NCBI RefSeq assembly: GCF_010093595.1
Contig: NW_022985455.1
Coordinates: 619,053 to 683,052, forward strand
Length of the DNA: 64,000 nucleotides
Source of the DNA: Mytilinidion resinicola
Taxonomy: Eukaryota; Ascomycota; Dothideomycetes; Mytilinidiales; Mytilinidiaceae
Reading direction: 5' to 3'
Below, piece by piece: positions 21,178-33,254 of this stretch. The translations under genes and the position numbers were made by a program. Positions within the stretch are counted from its first letter, which is position 1, and each line of letters starts with the position of its first letter. The notes under the pieces were generated by a model, which had not been told where the DNA came from, made no database searches, and was given only the letters and a program-made list of their open reading frames with translations.

Positions 21178-24100
21178 GTAGGAGGTGTAGGTGGTGAGAT
21201 ATGGTGGTAGGCTTTTCTACTACTGTGGATAGTTTCTGCTTTCTAGTATATAATTAACATCACGAGGTGCTTGAAAATCGTGGTTTCTATCTTCTGTTTA
21301 TTCTAGGGTTTTTGTTACTGTTGTTTCTCTTAGGATCATAGCTTCTTTTTGCCTGTGTCGCCCTTCTGCACTCCTCATCCTAGTACTTCTTCCGTACGAT
21401 GATGGTCTACAGCGGTCGCAGCACCACATCCCCTCATGAACTGTCAACACCAAGGCCAACATCCCGCCTTGTCGCATAACTTTTCCTTCAACTTACGTAG
21501 AATCCTGGGCAATGTCCCAGCCGTCAAGCTCAAACAGGTACTTCACATAAGCCCTCACCACAAACAGCGCAAGGCATCACAAGCAAAGGCTGACCGAAGT
21601 AGTGTTCATTGTTTTCATTGTGCGGGAGGAAAACCCCTAGGGACAGGACCCCCCAGGGATGAAAAACCTCCCTAAGGCTATATAAGATCTCTCACCACAG
21701 TGTGCTCTAGGATAGGCCCATCATCGAGCACAAGGGATGAAGCTGGGGGGAGGTTGGTTAGTGGGGGTATACGTATCGTGTTTTGGGTTGTCGTCCAGGT
21801 CTAGGAAGTGAGGAGTCGAGGTCGATGCGAGATGTCGAAGCGGAGTGTTGATTGTCGATGGCCAGCAAGTCGGATCCGGATCTCCCCCATTACCCTCCCC
21901 AGTCCCCCCACCGGTCCAGCCACGCGCCTACCATAGTTATGCCAGCCCGTGCTTAACAGCGCTTCAGAAGAGCCTTCACCGGCTACGCGCTGAGGTGTCA
22001 AAGTACTCCCATCCACAGAAGAAGCCAGCTGCCACATAGGTATGAGAGCCGCGCGCGATAGCTGGCTCACGGTGTCGATCCAAGGCCCCAATGCTACGAA
22101 TCGGACAGGTCACAGGACTAGTTCAAGAACCAGCAAGCTACTGTCGTTCATCAAGCATGGTCCGTGTGACCTAGCCCTCGAAGAAGCCCGTCGCTCGTTA
22201 CCCTAGTCTGCGGAGACTGTACCTCTGATGGCGATGCCGTAGCAAAGCCTGTGTGTAAAGTAACCAAGGACCTAGTCGGGCGAATGGACGCGAGGGTAGG
22301 TCACTTCTCCCTGTACAGCCGAGTCCGGATGACGTCGTGTGCGAGGCCCGTTGTTGTGTGTCGAGATGTTGTAAGAGGAGGCGGTCCAGGTGAGGTGAGG
22401 TGAAGTGATCGTGGGTGACGTGAGGAGTGAGGTGAGATGTCAAAAGTAAGGATAGAGGAGGAGGAGGAGGAGAGGAGGAGGAGGAGAAGAGGTGATGAGG
22501 TGAAGAAGAGGTGAAGAGGAAAGAAACTGGTGGGCGCTGGCGAAGCTTTATAGCGAGACGAAGCAGGTGCCAAGCCTTCTCCTGGCCACGTGATAGAGGA
22601 TCTGGAAGCTTCTAAAATGAGTTCTGAGTGTTGCCTAACGGACATCGCAAGGGCGGTGGTTGTCTAAGTAGGTTCTGGGGGTCCTCCGGACCTCGATCAT
22701 GATGCCAAGACTTAGCTTTTACTCCACCATGGGATTTCAAGACCCAAGAACTGCTCCGGCTATCAAGGAAGCTAAAGAAGCCTCTCATCTTAGACGTAGG
22801 GCGAATGCTCTAGTTTACGAGTGAGCACGCTAAACAGTTGGAGCAGAAACAGGTGAGGCCGTAGAGAAAGCGAAGCCCACAACGCGTCATCCTCTCTAAG
22901 AGAAGCTGTTCACTTTGGCTATCAGGCTTTAGGATAGCGATATTATATCAAGCTTTGTATATCTCTTCCATTGACGCGGCCTGCAATTGGTTTATAGTTA
23001 GCTCCTTTACATCCGTTCGAACTGTGAGGAAGTCGATGCTACCTTTCCTAGATTATTGCCCTGTGATTACTGCATTTTAGTACAAACTCATCACGCTTTT
23101 AAGCCCTACGTTCTTTGCAAGAAACTTAACCAATGGTCGTCTCTGCTATCGATCGTGATGTCTTTTAATGCAGTTCGCCTCCCCTGTTTTCTATATAACT
23201 ATGAATATACACAGGTGTCCTACAATTCACACGTATATTGCAGACAAACTAGGTCCTAAAGCCTCTGGCCTCCAGCTAGTTACTCTAGTGCCTCCTTCAG
23301 CGTTGGATCAGGAGGTTGGCGAGTCTGGCGACGTAGGATTATCATCTTTAGGCTCCCCGGCAGGATGTCTTTAGCATAGACTGCCTTGCAGCACATTAAC
23401 AAGCGCGTATGGTAGACACATCTGAGAGCAACATCTGTAAGGGGACTCTTATTCCTCGCGTTGCGCGAGTAAGTCGGATGAGTCGCGATGATGAACAGTT
23501 CTACGAAAACTATTGGGAGCGACCTCGAGAGGCGGACCTGCGACGAGAACAGCCAAAGACCCGTGCTGAAAAACACCAACACCCTTAATAGAATGTATGG
23601 GAAATGCGTGCTTATAGAGTTTTAGATATATGAGGAAAGCGCACCTCTACACTCGCCAGCCCCTCTCCACCACCGCCCCTCTCTGAACGCCAACCAACCG
23701 CCAAAATGACAAAAAGAACCCAAGTTCCCACCGCGAATCGAACCCACAGAAGTCCCACCCGTCACCCGGGACTATGAAACCCCCCCGGGGCTTTGCGGGG
23801 CAAAAATACAAACAATAACTCGTACAATGATACAATAAACTGTACACTGGTCCATAACATAGCCCGCCTAGGTGCCAGATCCCTAAGGGTGAGAGGGCTG
23901 GAAAATAAGCGCTTATGTGGGGCAGGTTTCGGGCTGTGGGTGAAGTGAAGATGCTGGAGGCTTGACGACTTAGCGTGGTGGTTGGGGATGGTGGGGTCGG
24001 GGTGAAGGAGGTAAAGCTGGTGGATGCCGCCGTGCCGCCGTTAAGGCAGTGGGAGGAGCAGGACAAGCTTGATGAAATGGCCCCGTAGGGATATTAGAGT

Positions 24101-26430
24101 GGTGAGTCGTTTGGTAGACACTTGAGGAGGAACGGAAGCATCGCGGGATAGGTAGCGCATCCCGAAAATTCCAGAGCAACAGCTTAGTTCTCCTCTAAGG
24201 ACCCGTTTCTCTCAATGCCTTTGCACGATCCTTGAAGACGTCGGTTGAGTCTGTATGCAGCAGTAGGCGCGGTCGAATACGCAGACGTTTAGCAAGATCA
24301 CCGTGGGAAACATCCCCGATGATACACAGCTAGGATATTCTAACGCATCCTCTACGCAGTCATCCGAAGTCCATGGACATCCGGATGTCACTCGGCGGAG
24401 CGTATGAAAGCCTTTCGGGAATGCAAGGGCACCGAGCTTCAAGGTTGATATGCCGCAATGCTTGAGAATGACTCAATGCTACCCGTATGTGACTTCGAGA
24501 TTGCCTTCATAACATCGAAAATACCCTTGCCACCCAGTTTCTCGGCATCGATGCACTCTTACTGCACAACAACGAAGCCGGTGAATGCATTGCACTTAAC
24601 TTAGACAGCCCAGTATCTTGATTTGCGCCTGTGTTTCTGCATTGGACCATATACCGTAGAGCAGCAGGGCTGGCAAGCTCTGGATTTGTCGACCTTAAAA
24701 GTGGGCGGAGTTTGGGAGCTCTTCACAGGGCAGCCTCACAGGGACGGCGTATAGGAGAGCGGGTCTCCTCGACAGCTGCCCAGGAGGCTTATGGTGGCCG
24801 TAGAAGCGCGAGCGTATGGCATAGCTCGGAGTGAGCTGGCGTTGCAGTAGATAGGGCGAAACCATAGATACTCATTTGTTGGGCTAGCCGACTTTGGCTC
24901 GGATTCTTGCTCAAAGCACTAGATACCGCAGGCTCCCCTAATGTGATATGACCTGCCTGGGAAGTGACCTGCTGGAATAGGAGCTGCGTTGGAAGTACAG
25001 AATGGGGACTCTCCTTTGGTGTTGTCCCATTCGCGTTTGTTTGAAACTCTTCGGCGAGCTCTTCCTACATGACCTCGGACACCATCAACCTCTACCAACA
25101 CCGACTCCTTTCACCATACCCGCTCATTGAGACAAGACGAGTTCCAGTGAGAAGATACAGCGGCCATGATAAAGGTCTCGGAGGTCCAAACTCCCACCTC
25201 AGGGGTGAGATGGCCACCGCTGCCCACATCGACAACCCCACCAGGCGGCAAAGCTTTCTCCTCCGCCTCTCCAACCACAACACAACCTCGATCATTGCCC
25301 TCACCATGAGCAGCAGGATTCACGGAGATACACTGAGAGATGGATGACAAGCTGATGAGAGCCCTACAAGCGGCTTCACCTCTGCCCGTCGACACAGGGA
25401 GGGACGTGCGGCGGCGATTCAACACCAAGCCGAGACACCAACATACTCGCCTGTAGCCTCATGGGAGAACCTCTATTTCTCCGCCAGTGATCAGGAGGGG
25501 AACATGCAGGTACGCTCTGATCCATAGACGGCAGGCTGAGGAGGCCGCGGGACGGGATGCTACTCCTTGTGGGTATATGGCGACTGGAGGAGTAAATTTG
25601 CATCCACACTTGACGCACCGGACACCCATATCATCATCTTCATCCAAAATCACGGAAAGAGACGTGCAGGAGTGTTCTGAGGAAACTTTACTGACAGCCA
25701 ATAGTGTTCAGGCGATTTCCCATTTCCGCCGCACCTCCGGGTCTCGAGGACAAGGGACAGCTTGCGGCGACTCCACGACGAGGGAATTCTGGGCAACATT
25801 GTCAAACCAAGACTTTGAATGAGGAGCAGTAATGCCTCCAGCCGAGCACCAATCCTCGAGACTCCCGACATCGAAGTGCATGACCTTCGTGAAGCTGTCT
25901 CCGAGACAATGTTCGACCTTTTCAGCTACGAAGCATCCATGGCGATTTTCTTGACTCTGAAACCTCAGCACAACGCATTTCCGGGACATAGATCTATCGA
26001 GGTCCATAGAGTCTACGCTTCGTCCAGCGTAAGCTGCTAGCCAGTGGCCGAGTTTCGTCCTACGGGCATCGAGATCGACAAAAGGACTAAGAAGGTCGAT
26101 CGAACAGGGTGATTGGCATACTAGGGGTACAGCAGAGATCCTTGGTCTCCATGGGCTGCTTCGGGAAAGCGTCTTCCGCCATACTCGATATCTTGGGCGG
26201 CAAGATACTCGCGGGCATCATGCCCGGACGAGTTTGTCCATGGTTGGGGCGAGGATTGCCGGATAATAAGCTGCTGGTTCTGCGAAGATGTAGCAAGTTA
26301 ATCCCGGTGGAAATAAAGCTGAAGGTAAGTCCTAGGTCCTGGTAAGTAGTCATCTTTCCAATTCGGAATGGTATCGAGGTAGATTGACTTTTTTGCCAGA
26401 ACATGAACTGTTCTAGATGATACCGTTGAC
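21178..26430. other. Long gene-poor tract, part 1
   Basis: Over 5 kb without a gene I can support. Open frames up to about 140 codons occur on both strands (for example 23647-24066 minus and 25708-26007 minus), but none shows known motifs or a convincing exon chain. The stretch 24212-24442 minus reads a compact, Cys-containing peptide (LGALAFPKGFHTLRR) that could be a relic. Confidence 0.5.
22453..22525. repeat. GAG/GGA-rich microsatellite
   Basis: An imperfect run of gaggag triplets interrupted by ga-rich words, preceded at about 22388-22440 by repeated gtgaggt words. It is simple-sequence DNA with no coding support. Confidence 0.8.
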
Positions 26431-26439
26431 GGCCCCCAT

Positions 26440-26990
26440 TTCCAAATACTGCTTATTTGAAGAGTATTACTCCCTTTTTCGCGATTGTTTCATTCGATCT
26501 CGTTCACTCTTTCCTTTTAGTCTTTGCTTTTGCACTTAAGACCGTATCCCTCCAACCTTTCCCATCAATAATTCTTTCCAACTCTTTCACATTGGTCCTT
26601 GGTCCTTGCTCTTAAACCCTTCCTTTCTGTCCTTCTTTTGCATTTCAGACCATACGCGTCAGAAAAGATAGTTCAATCATTCATCTGATTTTCTCTATTC
26701 AGTCCTTACGCCTTAGTACGTGCGCTCTAGCGCTTGAACTTCAATCCTAGCTCTTTCTGGCGTCATATCTTTGGCTTCCGTGTCCTTCTCCGGAGGCAAT
26801 TCGATTGAATCCAGGATTCATGTTCTACTTTCAAACAGCCGTCGTTCACAACGTCTTTCTTTTCAGTCCTTGCTCTTCGGTCATTGGGCTTTCTCTTTTC
26901 TCCTGAGTTGAGCTTCAGTGCTTGATCTTCAGTCCTTGCTTTCTGGCCCTTGACCTTCAACCCTGGCTCTATCTCGCCTCAATCGCTTTG
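26440..26990. repeat. Pyrimidine-rich degenerate repeat tract
   Basis: About 550 bp of plus strand is dominated by C and T, with recurring words such as agtccttgctctt, ggtccttg, cttcagtccttgc and tcattc. The period is irregular (roughly 15-40 bp), as in an old decayed minisatellite. Stops and lack of motifs argue against coding. Confidence 0.55.
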
Positions 26991-29900
26991 CTGTCATCAC
27001 ATGCTTCGAAGGTGGCTGTATCAACTAGGAATCGTTTCTCTCCGTCCTTCGAACCAGCTGCTTCTTGCGCTGTTTTTCGTTTGTTGATACTGCTACTTTG
27101 ACCTTGTGTGCCATCATCCGGGAGCATCACCTGTGCTACGCCCCGACGTTTATCCAGTCCTGTCCATAAGACTTTCGCAGTCTGGCATAGTGAGTGTTCG
27201 GTCTATCCATGTCCAGTTCAACGGAATATATGGCGATTCGATAAGATAGGCGTATAGACAGACACCTAGCACGAAGACAGGAACTGGGAGCATATACGAA
27301 GAAGAGGGAGATGCCGGGAAGTAGGGAGATGATCGAATGAGCAAGATTGCCGCAGGCATGTTGTGTAGGAGCCCCTCTCAGAGGTTGGACCTCCAGTCTG
27401 GCCTTTCGCGATGGCGCGAGATGCGCAGTACATAAGAGTTCCGGGCGGATCCAGTACACTTTGTGGGCCACGAAGCCTTAGGGACTAATTGTCTCTCCCG
27501 TTTGAGGATCATGGTGTTTCCAAATAGGAGCGTACCGATCGAGGCTATACCAACTCTCCGAGGCCAGGAACAATATGAGCACGTGTGCGATTCTTAGGCT
27601 GTGTTGACTTGGTATCTATCCCACGGGCAACTCTCGATACTCTAGATCTGAGTCAGTACGCGTTCATGCCAGGGAAGACCACCTACTAGTATGCTAGATC
27701 AACGTCGTCGGGGTGCAACTCTATCGAGAAAGCCTGCTGCTTGCCCGAGATTCGATGCAGCAATGTTTAAGAGCAGTGAACACGCGGGAGGCTGTGGATA
27801 TGCCGCCTTCAAGATCCAATTACTCGAACTCCGCAGGTGCTACCCAGGTCCACTCTCAGTCGTCGCAGCCTTGCACGTTCACACGGAAGCATCTATAGAG
27901 CTTAGGGCACGTCCAGATGGTCAACGTCGAAATGCTCTGCGATCATTCTCCGGGTTGTCGGCAGTGCGATAGCGATGGAGTCATTAGAGGACCGATCGAG
28001 GAAGAGGGTGTCCGCCTATGGTGGGCCGGGTATCACTTCCGCTGATGCGACAGGCCTGTTGTCCGCGATGCTCAGCTCAAAGGTGGCCGAACGAAGTAAA
28101 AGGGCTATCGCAAAACACGTCCCTACCGAGCAGGCGCCTCGAATTGTCGACCCCGCCACGATACCAAGGCGCGATATGTTACAGTGTCTATGGCCGATTT
28201 CTAGTTTCCAGGACGTAGTGTGAAGGTTTCCAACTCCAGTGGAATTTCAGAACGCTCAGGGATGAATCTTTTGCAGACGACTTAGTTGTCCTTGCAGGAG
28301 TAGCGGCAGCAGCTTTTCGGTTCAAAGTGCTCTCGTCGCGAGGCTGCGCAAGTAGTGTCCGAAACGGGAATGTGCGAGCAGAGCCCTATGAACTCAGCCG
28401 GGGATCGTGGCGGCGATGGCTGAACAAAAGACGGAGGTATACGGAGGCTTCTAGTGGGATGCAGATGAGCGAAACCGAGGGACGAATGTGGAGGCTATTG
28501 ATGGTGGCGTCGCTGTGGTGTCAGCCTCTGAAGAGTGCTCCCGGATCATCTCATACGAGCAACTTACATTACTGTATGCCTTCCACTTGTCGCCTTCCAC
28601 CTGTCTCCTTCCGCTTGTCGCATTTCGCGCATGGCGAAGGTCTTGGAGTAGGGGCCATCCGTGTGGGCATGCCTCTGAAGCCTTGTGTGATTTGAGGGTG
28701 CGCGCGGACGGACGCAGCCAACAACGAGGATCATATTGCCGGCACGTTCATTCCGTTGTTGTCCATAGATTGCGCTCACTCCGATCCTCGCCACGAGTGG
28801 AAGCGATAATTGGGTGCCGCAGTAGAAATCGACGCCGCGGAGGTGCGATCACTATCGACGGAGTTCGGCAGCGGCAACCACGATCAAGGGAAGAGTAGCG
28901 CACCCTTTGGACTAAAGCGGCAGCATCTTACGATACTTGAGGACATGTACGAGTCGCAGAGCTGAAGAGCCGTGTCCATGAGATGCTGGTCGTGCGAAGG
29001 CGGCGAAGCGAAGCGGGAGAACGCTCTTCGCCTTCCCAAGATCCTCAAATCTCGTGGTTACGACATCGCAGTACCTGGAAATGGTGTGTCAGTAGTGCCA
29101 GAGCGCTAAGAGCATGCAAAGCGACTAGAAAGATCCGATCGTGATGGCGATGTTGCGGTTGAAGAAGCTGTAAAAGGGTGAAGCCACCGCAAAGACATGG
29201 CTCGCGGGCTCGCTTGCCCTCAACAGCGCAAACACCACTACCCCTGGGCTCTGGCTTTTCAGATCCCACGAAGGCCACGGGTAGATGCACATACTGCCAC
29301 TAAAGCACTTTACCGCTCCTGAAAGCTAAAGTGGCACTTGCGAGGTATATGGACACAGCTTGTTGGCTATTCTACCAGATATGCCACAAAGAAGCAGCAG
29401 ATGGGTCTACCCAGGGGGTCCTTAATGCCACGCAATAACCTACTGCACTTAGCCGGACGATGACTACGGAGCCAAAGGAAACTGTCTTTCTATAAAGCGA
29501 GGATGAAAAGGAAAGAGAGCCGCCAAACTTCGAGATCATCGCTGGAGTTGCTGCATAGTCACGGCCTGGCCTCTGATGCCCTCTTCGCTTGCTTTGAAGT
29601 CTAGTTCTCCGATGCGAATGAATACCGCCCCTGAGAGCATGCAGAGCTCGTTTAGAAATGAAGAAGTTGCGCGTATGATAATTCAGGAGTTCGTCTGAGA
29701 TGGCCTACGGTCACAAAAAGATATCTCGATGAATTTCATGTCCACGAAGTGCATAGTAGAAATTCCAACGATGGCATGAAGTCAGTAGAAATAGACCAGT
29801 TCTGCGGGTCAAACAATTAGCGAAAGTGGGGGCTGCACCAAGACGGGATGGTACGCTCCAAATCTCGCCAGGGGGAGAGCATCCCGACGTCCTTTCATCC

Positions 29901-30940
29901 CAACTTCGACCCATCCATCAATATCACCACCACTACATGACTTGCAAAGCTGGAATCATCAATATCGACACTTTGAGGCCTCTGGACTGTTGCAAACCAC
30001 ATCTTGTGTGATTTGACGGCTTATCTGGATCATTATGCTACTCTATACGCCTGTGCTCCCATGCTTCACTCGGAGACGGCTGCGAAAGCATCAGATCCGT
30101 CTATTGATTCATCATGGAGCTATGCAAGATAAAAGAAGAAACAATTCTAATGATTTCCGCTCTTCGAAAGAACTCCGGCTTGAAAAGAATGCTCCTTTGA
30201 GGAATGCAACCTCCGAATTCCCTCCCATCAGAATTCGACTGACAATAATCTCTTGTGAATACGAAAGGCTCCTTCGATACTTCAGAGCTATAAGGCTGCA
30301 AGAGGAAGGACACATAAGAGGAAACCACCACTGAGTTCCGGTTCAGTCGGCCGCCCAAGCATATCCCATGAAGACTCCAGCTTTCCCTCACCGCTTGTTC
30401 TAGTCGTTGAAAGGGGAACCTTTTGCGTGTCTTACAACGCTTTCCTAAGACTGTACACTGTCGAATTTGAGGTAGTCGAGTTTCTTCTATGCCTCTCAAT
30501 GGTTGTAGCCGCTCTTGTCCTCGGTCTCATGTCTATTCCATTTCCGCGAGCCAGAGCCCCCGCCATATTTTCGATTCCGGTAAACAGTCATCTTTAGCCG
30601 TGTCTATCACGACGTACACGGAACTTATCTTCATGGATCCCGGAAGGTCGTGAGCAGAGACCAGCACATCCTGGGGACGAAGACGTCTCAACCCTCCACT
30701 GGGACTCAAATGTGTCAAAACGGTTTCGTATCACACTCTGTTTCGAGAATGTAAACGTAATTGCCTCTGCAGTATTCACAGGAGAATACGTTTCATTGTC
30801 ACCGCGGCAATAGCAGAGAGGAGCTTTTTCGACAAGACTAACATTGCGATCGGAATATCTACGAAATGCAGAGCTCGATATTAAAGATGTACGACCGGCT
30901 AAACGGATGTACTACAAGCCTTTGTAGCTATCCCTGAATT
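26991..30940. other. Long gene-poor tract, part 2
   Basis: Nearly 4 kb with only fragmentary open frames on both strands (for example 27136-27471 minus, 28327-28695 plus, 30101-30499 minus). None matches a family I recognise and I could not chain them with credible splice sites. Confidence 0.5.
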
Positions 30941-30972
30941 CATGACCTCCCATCATGATCCCGTCGATTTGC

Positions 30973-31545
30973 TCTTGGGGTATTAAGGCATGCGACGAAA
31001 CGCTACCCGATTTCTGCAGAACTGTCATGGATTGAGCAAGCTGGACTCGAACCTCCAGTCAAAGCTGAGGGCTCTTCGTATCCACTTGATCAGAATGTCT
31101 GCGGGTCCGACCCCGGAAATGAACTAGAAGTGGTTTCAAAAACTCTTTCGAGTATGAAAGTCAGCAAACCACAAGTTGGCCTCTAACCTGTTTCGTCTCA
31201 TATTTCCGCGCTACCTGTCATGCGTTAGAAACGATTAACTGAAGCCTGATGACACATCAACCATGGATCGCTATAGCATGTCTCGCAGAGAAGATGGATT
31301 CGGCCTCAAGAACCTTGGAGGCTATCCGTTTAAGACGCGAGTTTTACTCTTGGGGTACTAGGGCAAGCGACGAATCACTGCCCGGACTTTGCAGAATTGT
31401 CATGGATTGAGCAAGCTGGACTCGTACTCTCAGTCAAAGCTGAGGGCTCTTCGTATCCATTTGATCAGACTATCTACAGGCCCGACCCCGGACGAAGGCT
31501 GACTCGAACTCGGAAAGGAAGTTTCAAAGAGAGCAAGTTTCAACA
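30973..31545. repeat. Direct duplication, family A (spacing ~374 bp)
   Basis: About 30973-31145 and 31347-31545 are diverged copies sharing blocks such as gtcatggattgagcaagctg and aaagctgagggctcttcgta. Differences include substitutions and small indels. The segment 31563-31590 also contains a locally doubled cccgcaacc word. No coding function is supported. Confidence 0.75.
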
Positions 31546-32107
31546 TACCTGGTTTCTGGCCTCCACCCATCCCGCAACCATCCCGCAACCTAGTTTCGGG
31601 TTGCGTCTCGGGACGACTCCCGACGAGAAAAGCCGTTATTATTGGCCCTATGAAGCTGGTCAATCATCAACGGAGTGATGAAGAAGAGACTACTCAGCTT
31701 GTATCCGCAATTGTCCTCCGTGTTATCCGATATGCCGTTCCCGCCAAGTTTCCATGATGCCATTATTCTTGCAAGAGTCGAGATCGTTTGGGACAGAAGA
31801 GGGAGTGTTCGGCGGAGGATGAGGATGAGGAGGTCGACTTTTGAGGATTCGGCTTGCAAGAACATCTTCTCGATTGAGCAGCTGTATTCATAAAGGCATG
31901 GGACTGGTACTCCTGCGACTGCGAACAGTTAGCGCAAGACGACATCTTGAAGAACGGATCAAACCATTTGCGACAGCATGCCAGCGATGCCTCCTGGACC
32001 TCATGACCACCATTCGCAATCTGATACGACCCCAACGAAACTTCCAACCCGAATCAGCCACGAAATCTAGATTGACGCGAAATGCTGAGCATCGCGTAAT
32101 AAATCTT

Positions 32108-32720
32108 TAAAGAAATGTCAGCTCGAAAGTGCAACCCATTGGCCATTGAACTCGAGCGTCAATGGGCAAATGTGTGTTTGGGCTTTCTTTGCGATCGGCT
32201 GAGTCGCCAGGTTTGTCCCGAAGGATAACACACGACGAATATCAATCTTCCCGCAGCTCACTGACTCGAAGCACATGAAAGATGCTAAAAGTACACACGG
32301 AGCGCGGGTACTTGGAGGTCTTGCTGGGGAGAGACGGAGGCTAACTGGGCGTGGGAAGAGGAGAAAAAGGGTGCTTACCCGACCGATCGAAACCTTCCTT
32401 GATGAGAGATGCTGAGCATTGCGTAATGGACTTCTGGGAAAATGTCAGCACGAAAGTAGAACCCCCTGGCCATTGAACTCGAGCGTCAACGGGCAATAGT
32501 AGAATTTAGCTCTCAAACAGCGATCGGCTGAGTCGCCAGGTTTTCCCGAAGGATAACACAAAACGAACATTGATCTTCCCAGAGGCTCACTGACTCGAGG
32601 CATATGGGAAATGCTACAAGCACATACGGAGCCCGGGGGTTTGAAAGCGCTTGCTAGCAAGTCGCGGGGGCTGATTGCAGGGCGTGGGAAGAGGAGAAAA
32701 AGGAGAAGGAACCTTACCTG
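32108..32720. repeat. Direct duplication, family B (spacing ~329 bp)
   Basis: About 32108-32390 and 32437-32720 align throughout, sharing ggccattgaactcgagcgtc, gcgatcggctgagtcgccag and gggcgtgggaagaggagaaa. On the minus strand each copy carries a GTAAG donor-like site (near 32387 and 32716), a pyrimidine-rich stretch and a TCAG acceptor-like site, so each copy looks like an exon-intron module. Confidence 0.75.
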
Positions 32721-33254
32721 ACAGATCGACGTCGTTGAGGCTCGCAAGACGGAATATGGAGAGGCATGTCACCGCAATGAAGTAGTACTCTAGCCAAGGA
32801 CCTCTGACGTTGAGACTGTTCTGAAGCATGCGGATCTTGATCTTCCCGGGATACAGTAGTGCCAAAGCGTATAGAAGACGCAATGTACAGCCTGAACCCG
32901 GGTACGCTCTCGGTGTTGACGGCACCGGACACTCGCTGGGCTTGAGAAGAAGAGGAATCGAGGAGCCCGTGGTCTTGCCGATTAATCTGGAACGTGGATC
33001 TGAAGATGACGCGATGTTAGCCTCGGATCTGGAAAGGCGCCTTCGAATGAAATAGGAAAAGAAGCGGTGTATCAGAATAGTATCTTGAGCTGAGGCTCAG
33101 CCTCGAGTCTCTCGCATTGTACTGCGGCTTCGCTCGAATAGGCGGGCGTTTCAACGATATGCTCCAGACAAGTCCCGCCGCAGAAGAACTTCGAGTAGCT
33201 CTAATTTGTCGTCATCACAACACCTGGGAAGAAACGAAAGAAAACAAGAATGAC

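Noticed and set aside
22301..22645. A 114-codon minus-strand frame with poly-Leu and poly-Ser
   Set aside because: The residues come from the GAG/GGA microsatellite; low-complexity artefact.
23700..23830. T-loop-like ggttcgattc on the minus strand, possibly a tRNA
   Set aside because: The T-stem does not pair, no matching acceptor or anticodon arm was found, and no A box is at the right distance.
31030..31110. B-box-like ggttcgagtcc on the minus strand with a pairing stem
   Set aside because: No A box or acceptor stem, and the second copy of the duplication (31347-31545) does not preserve the motif.
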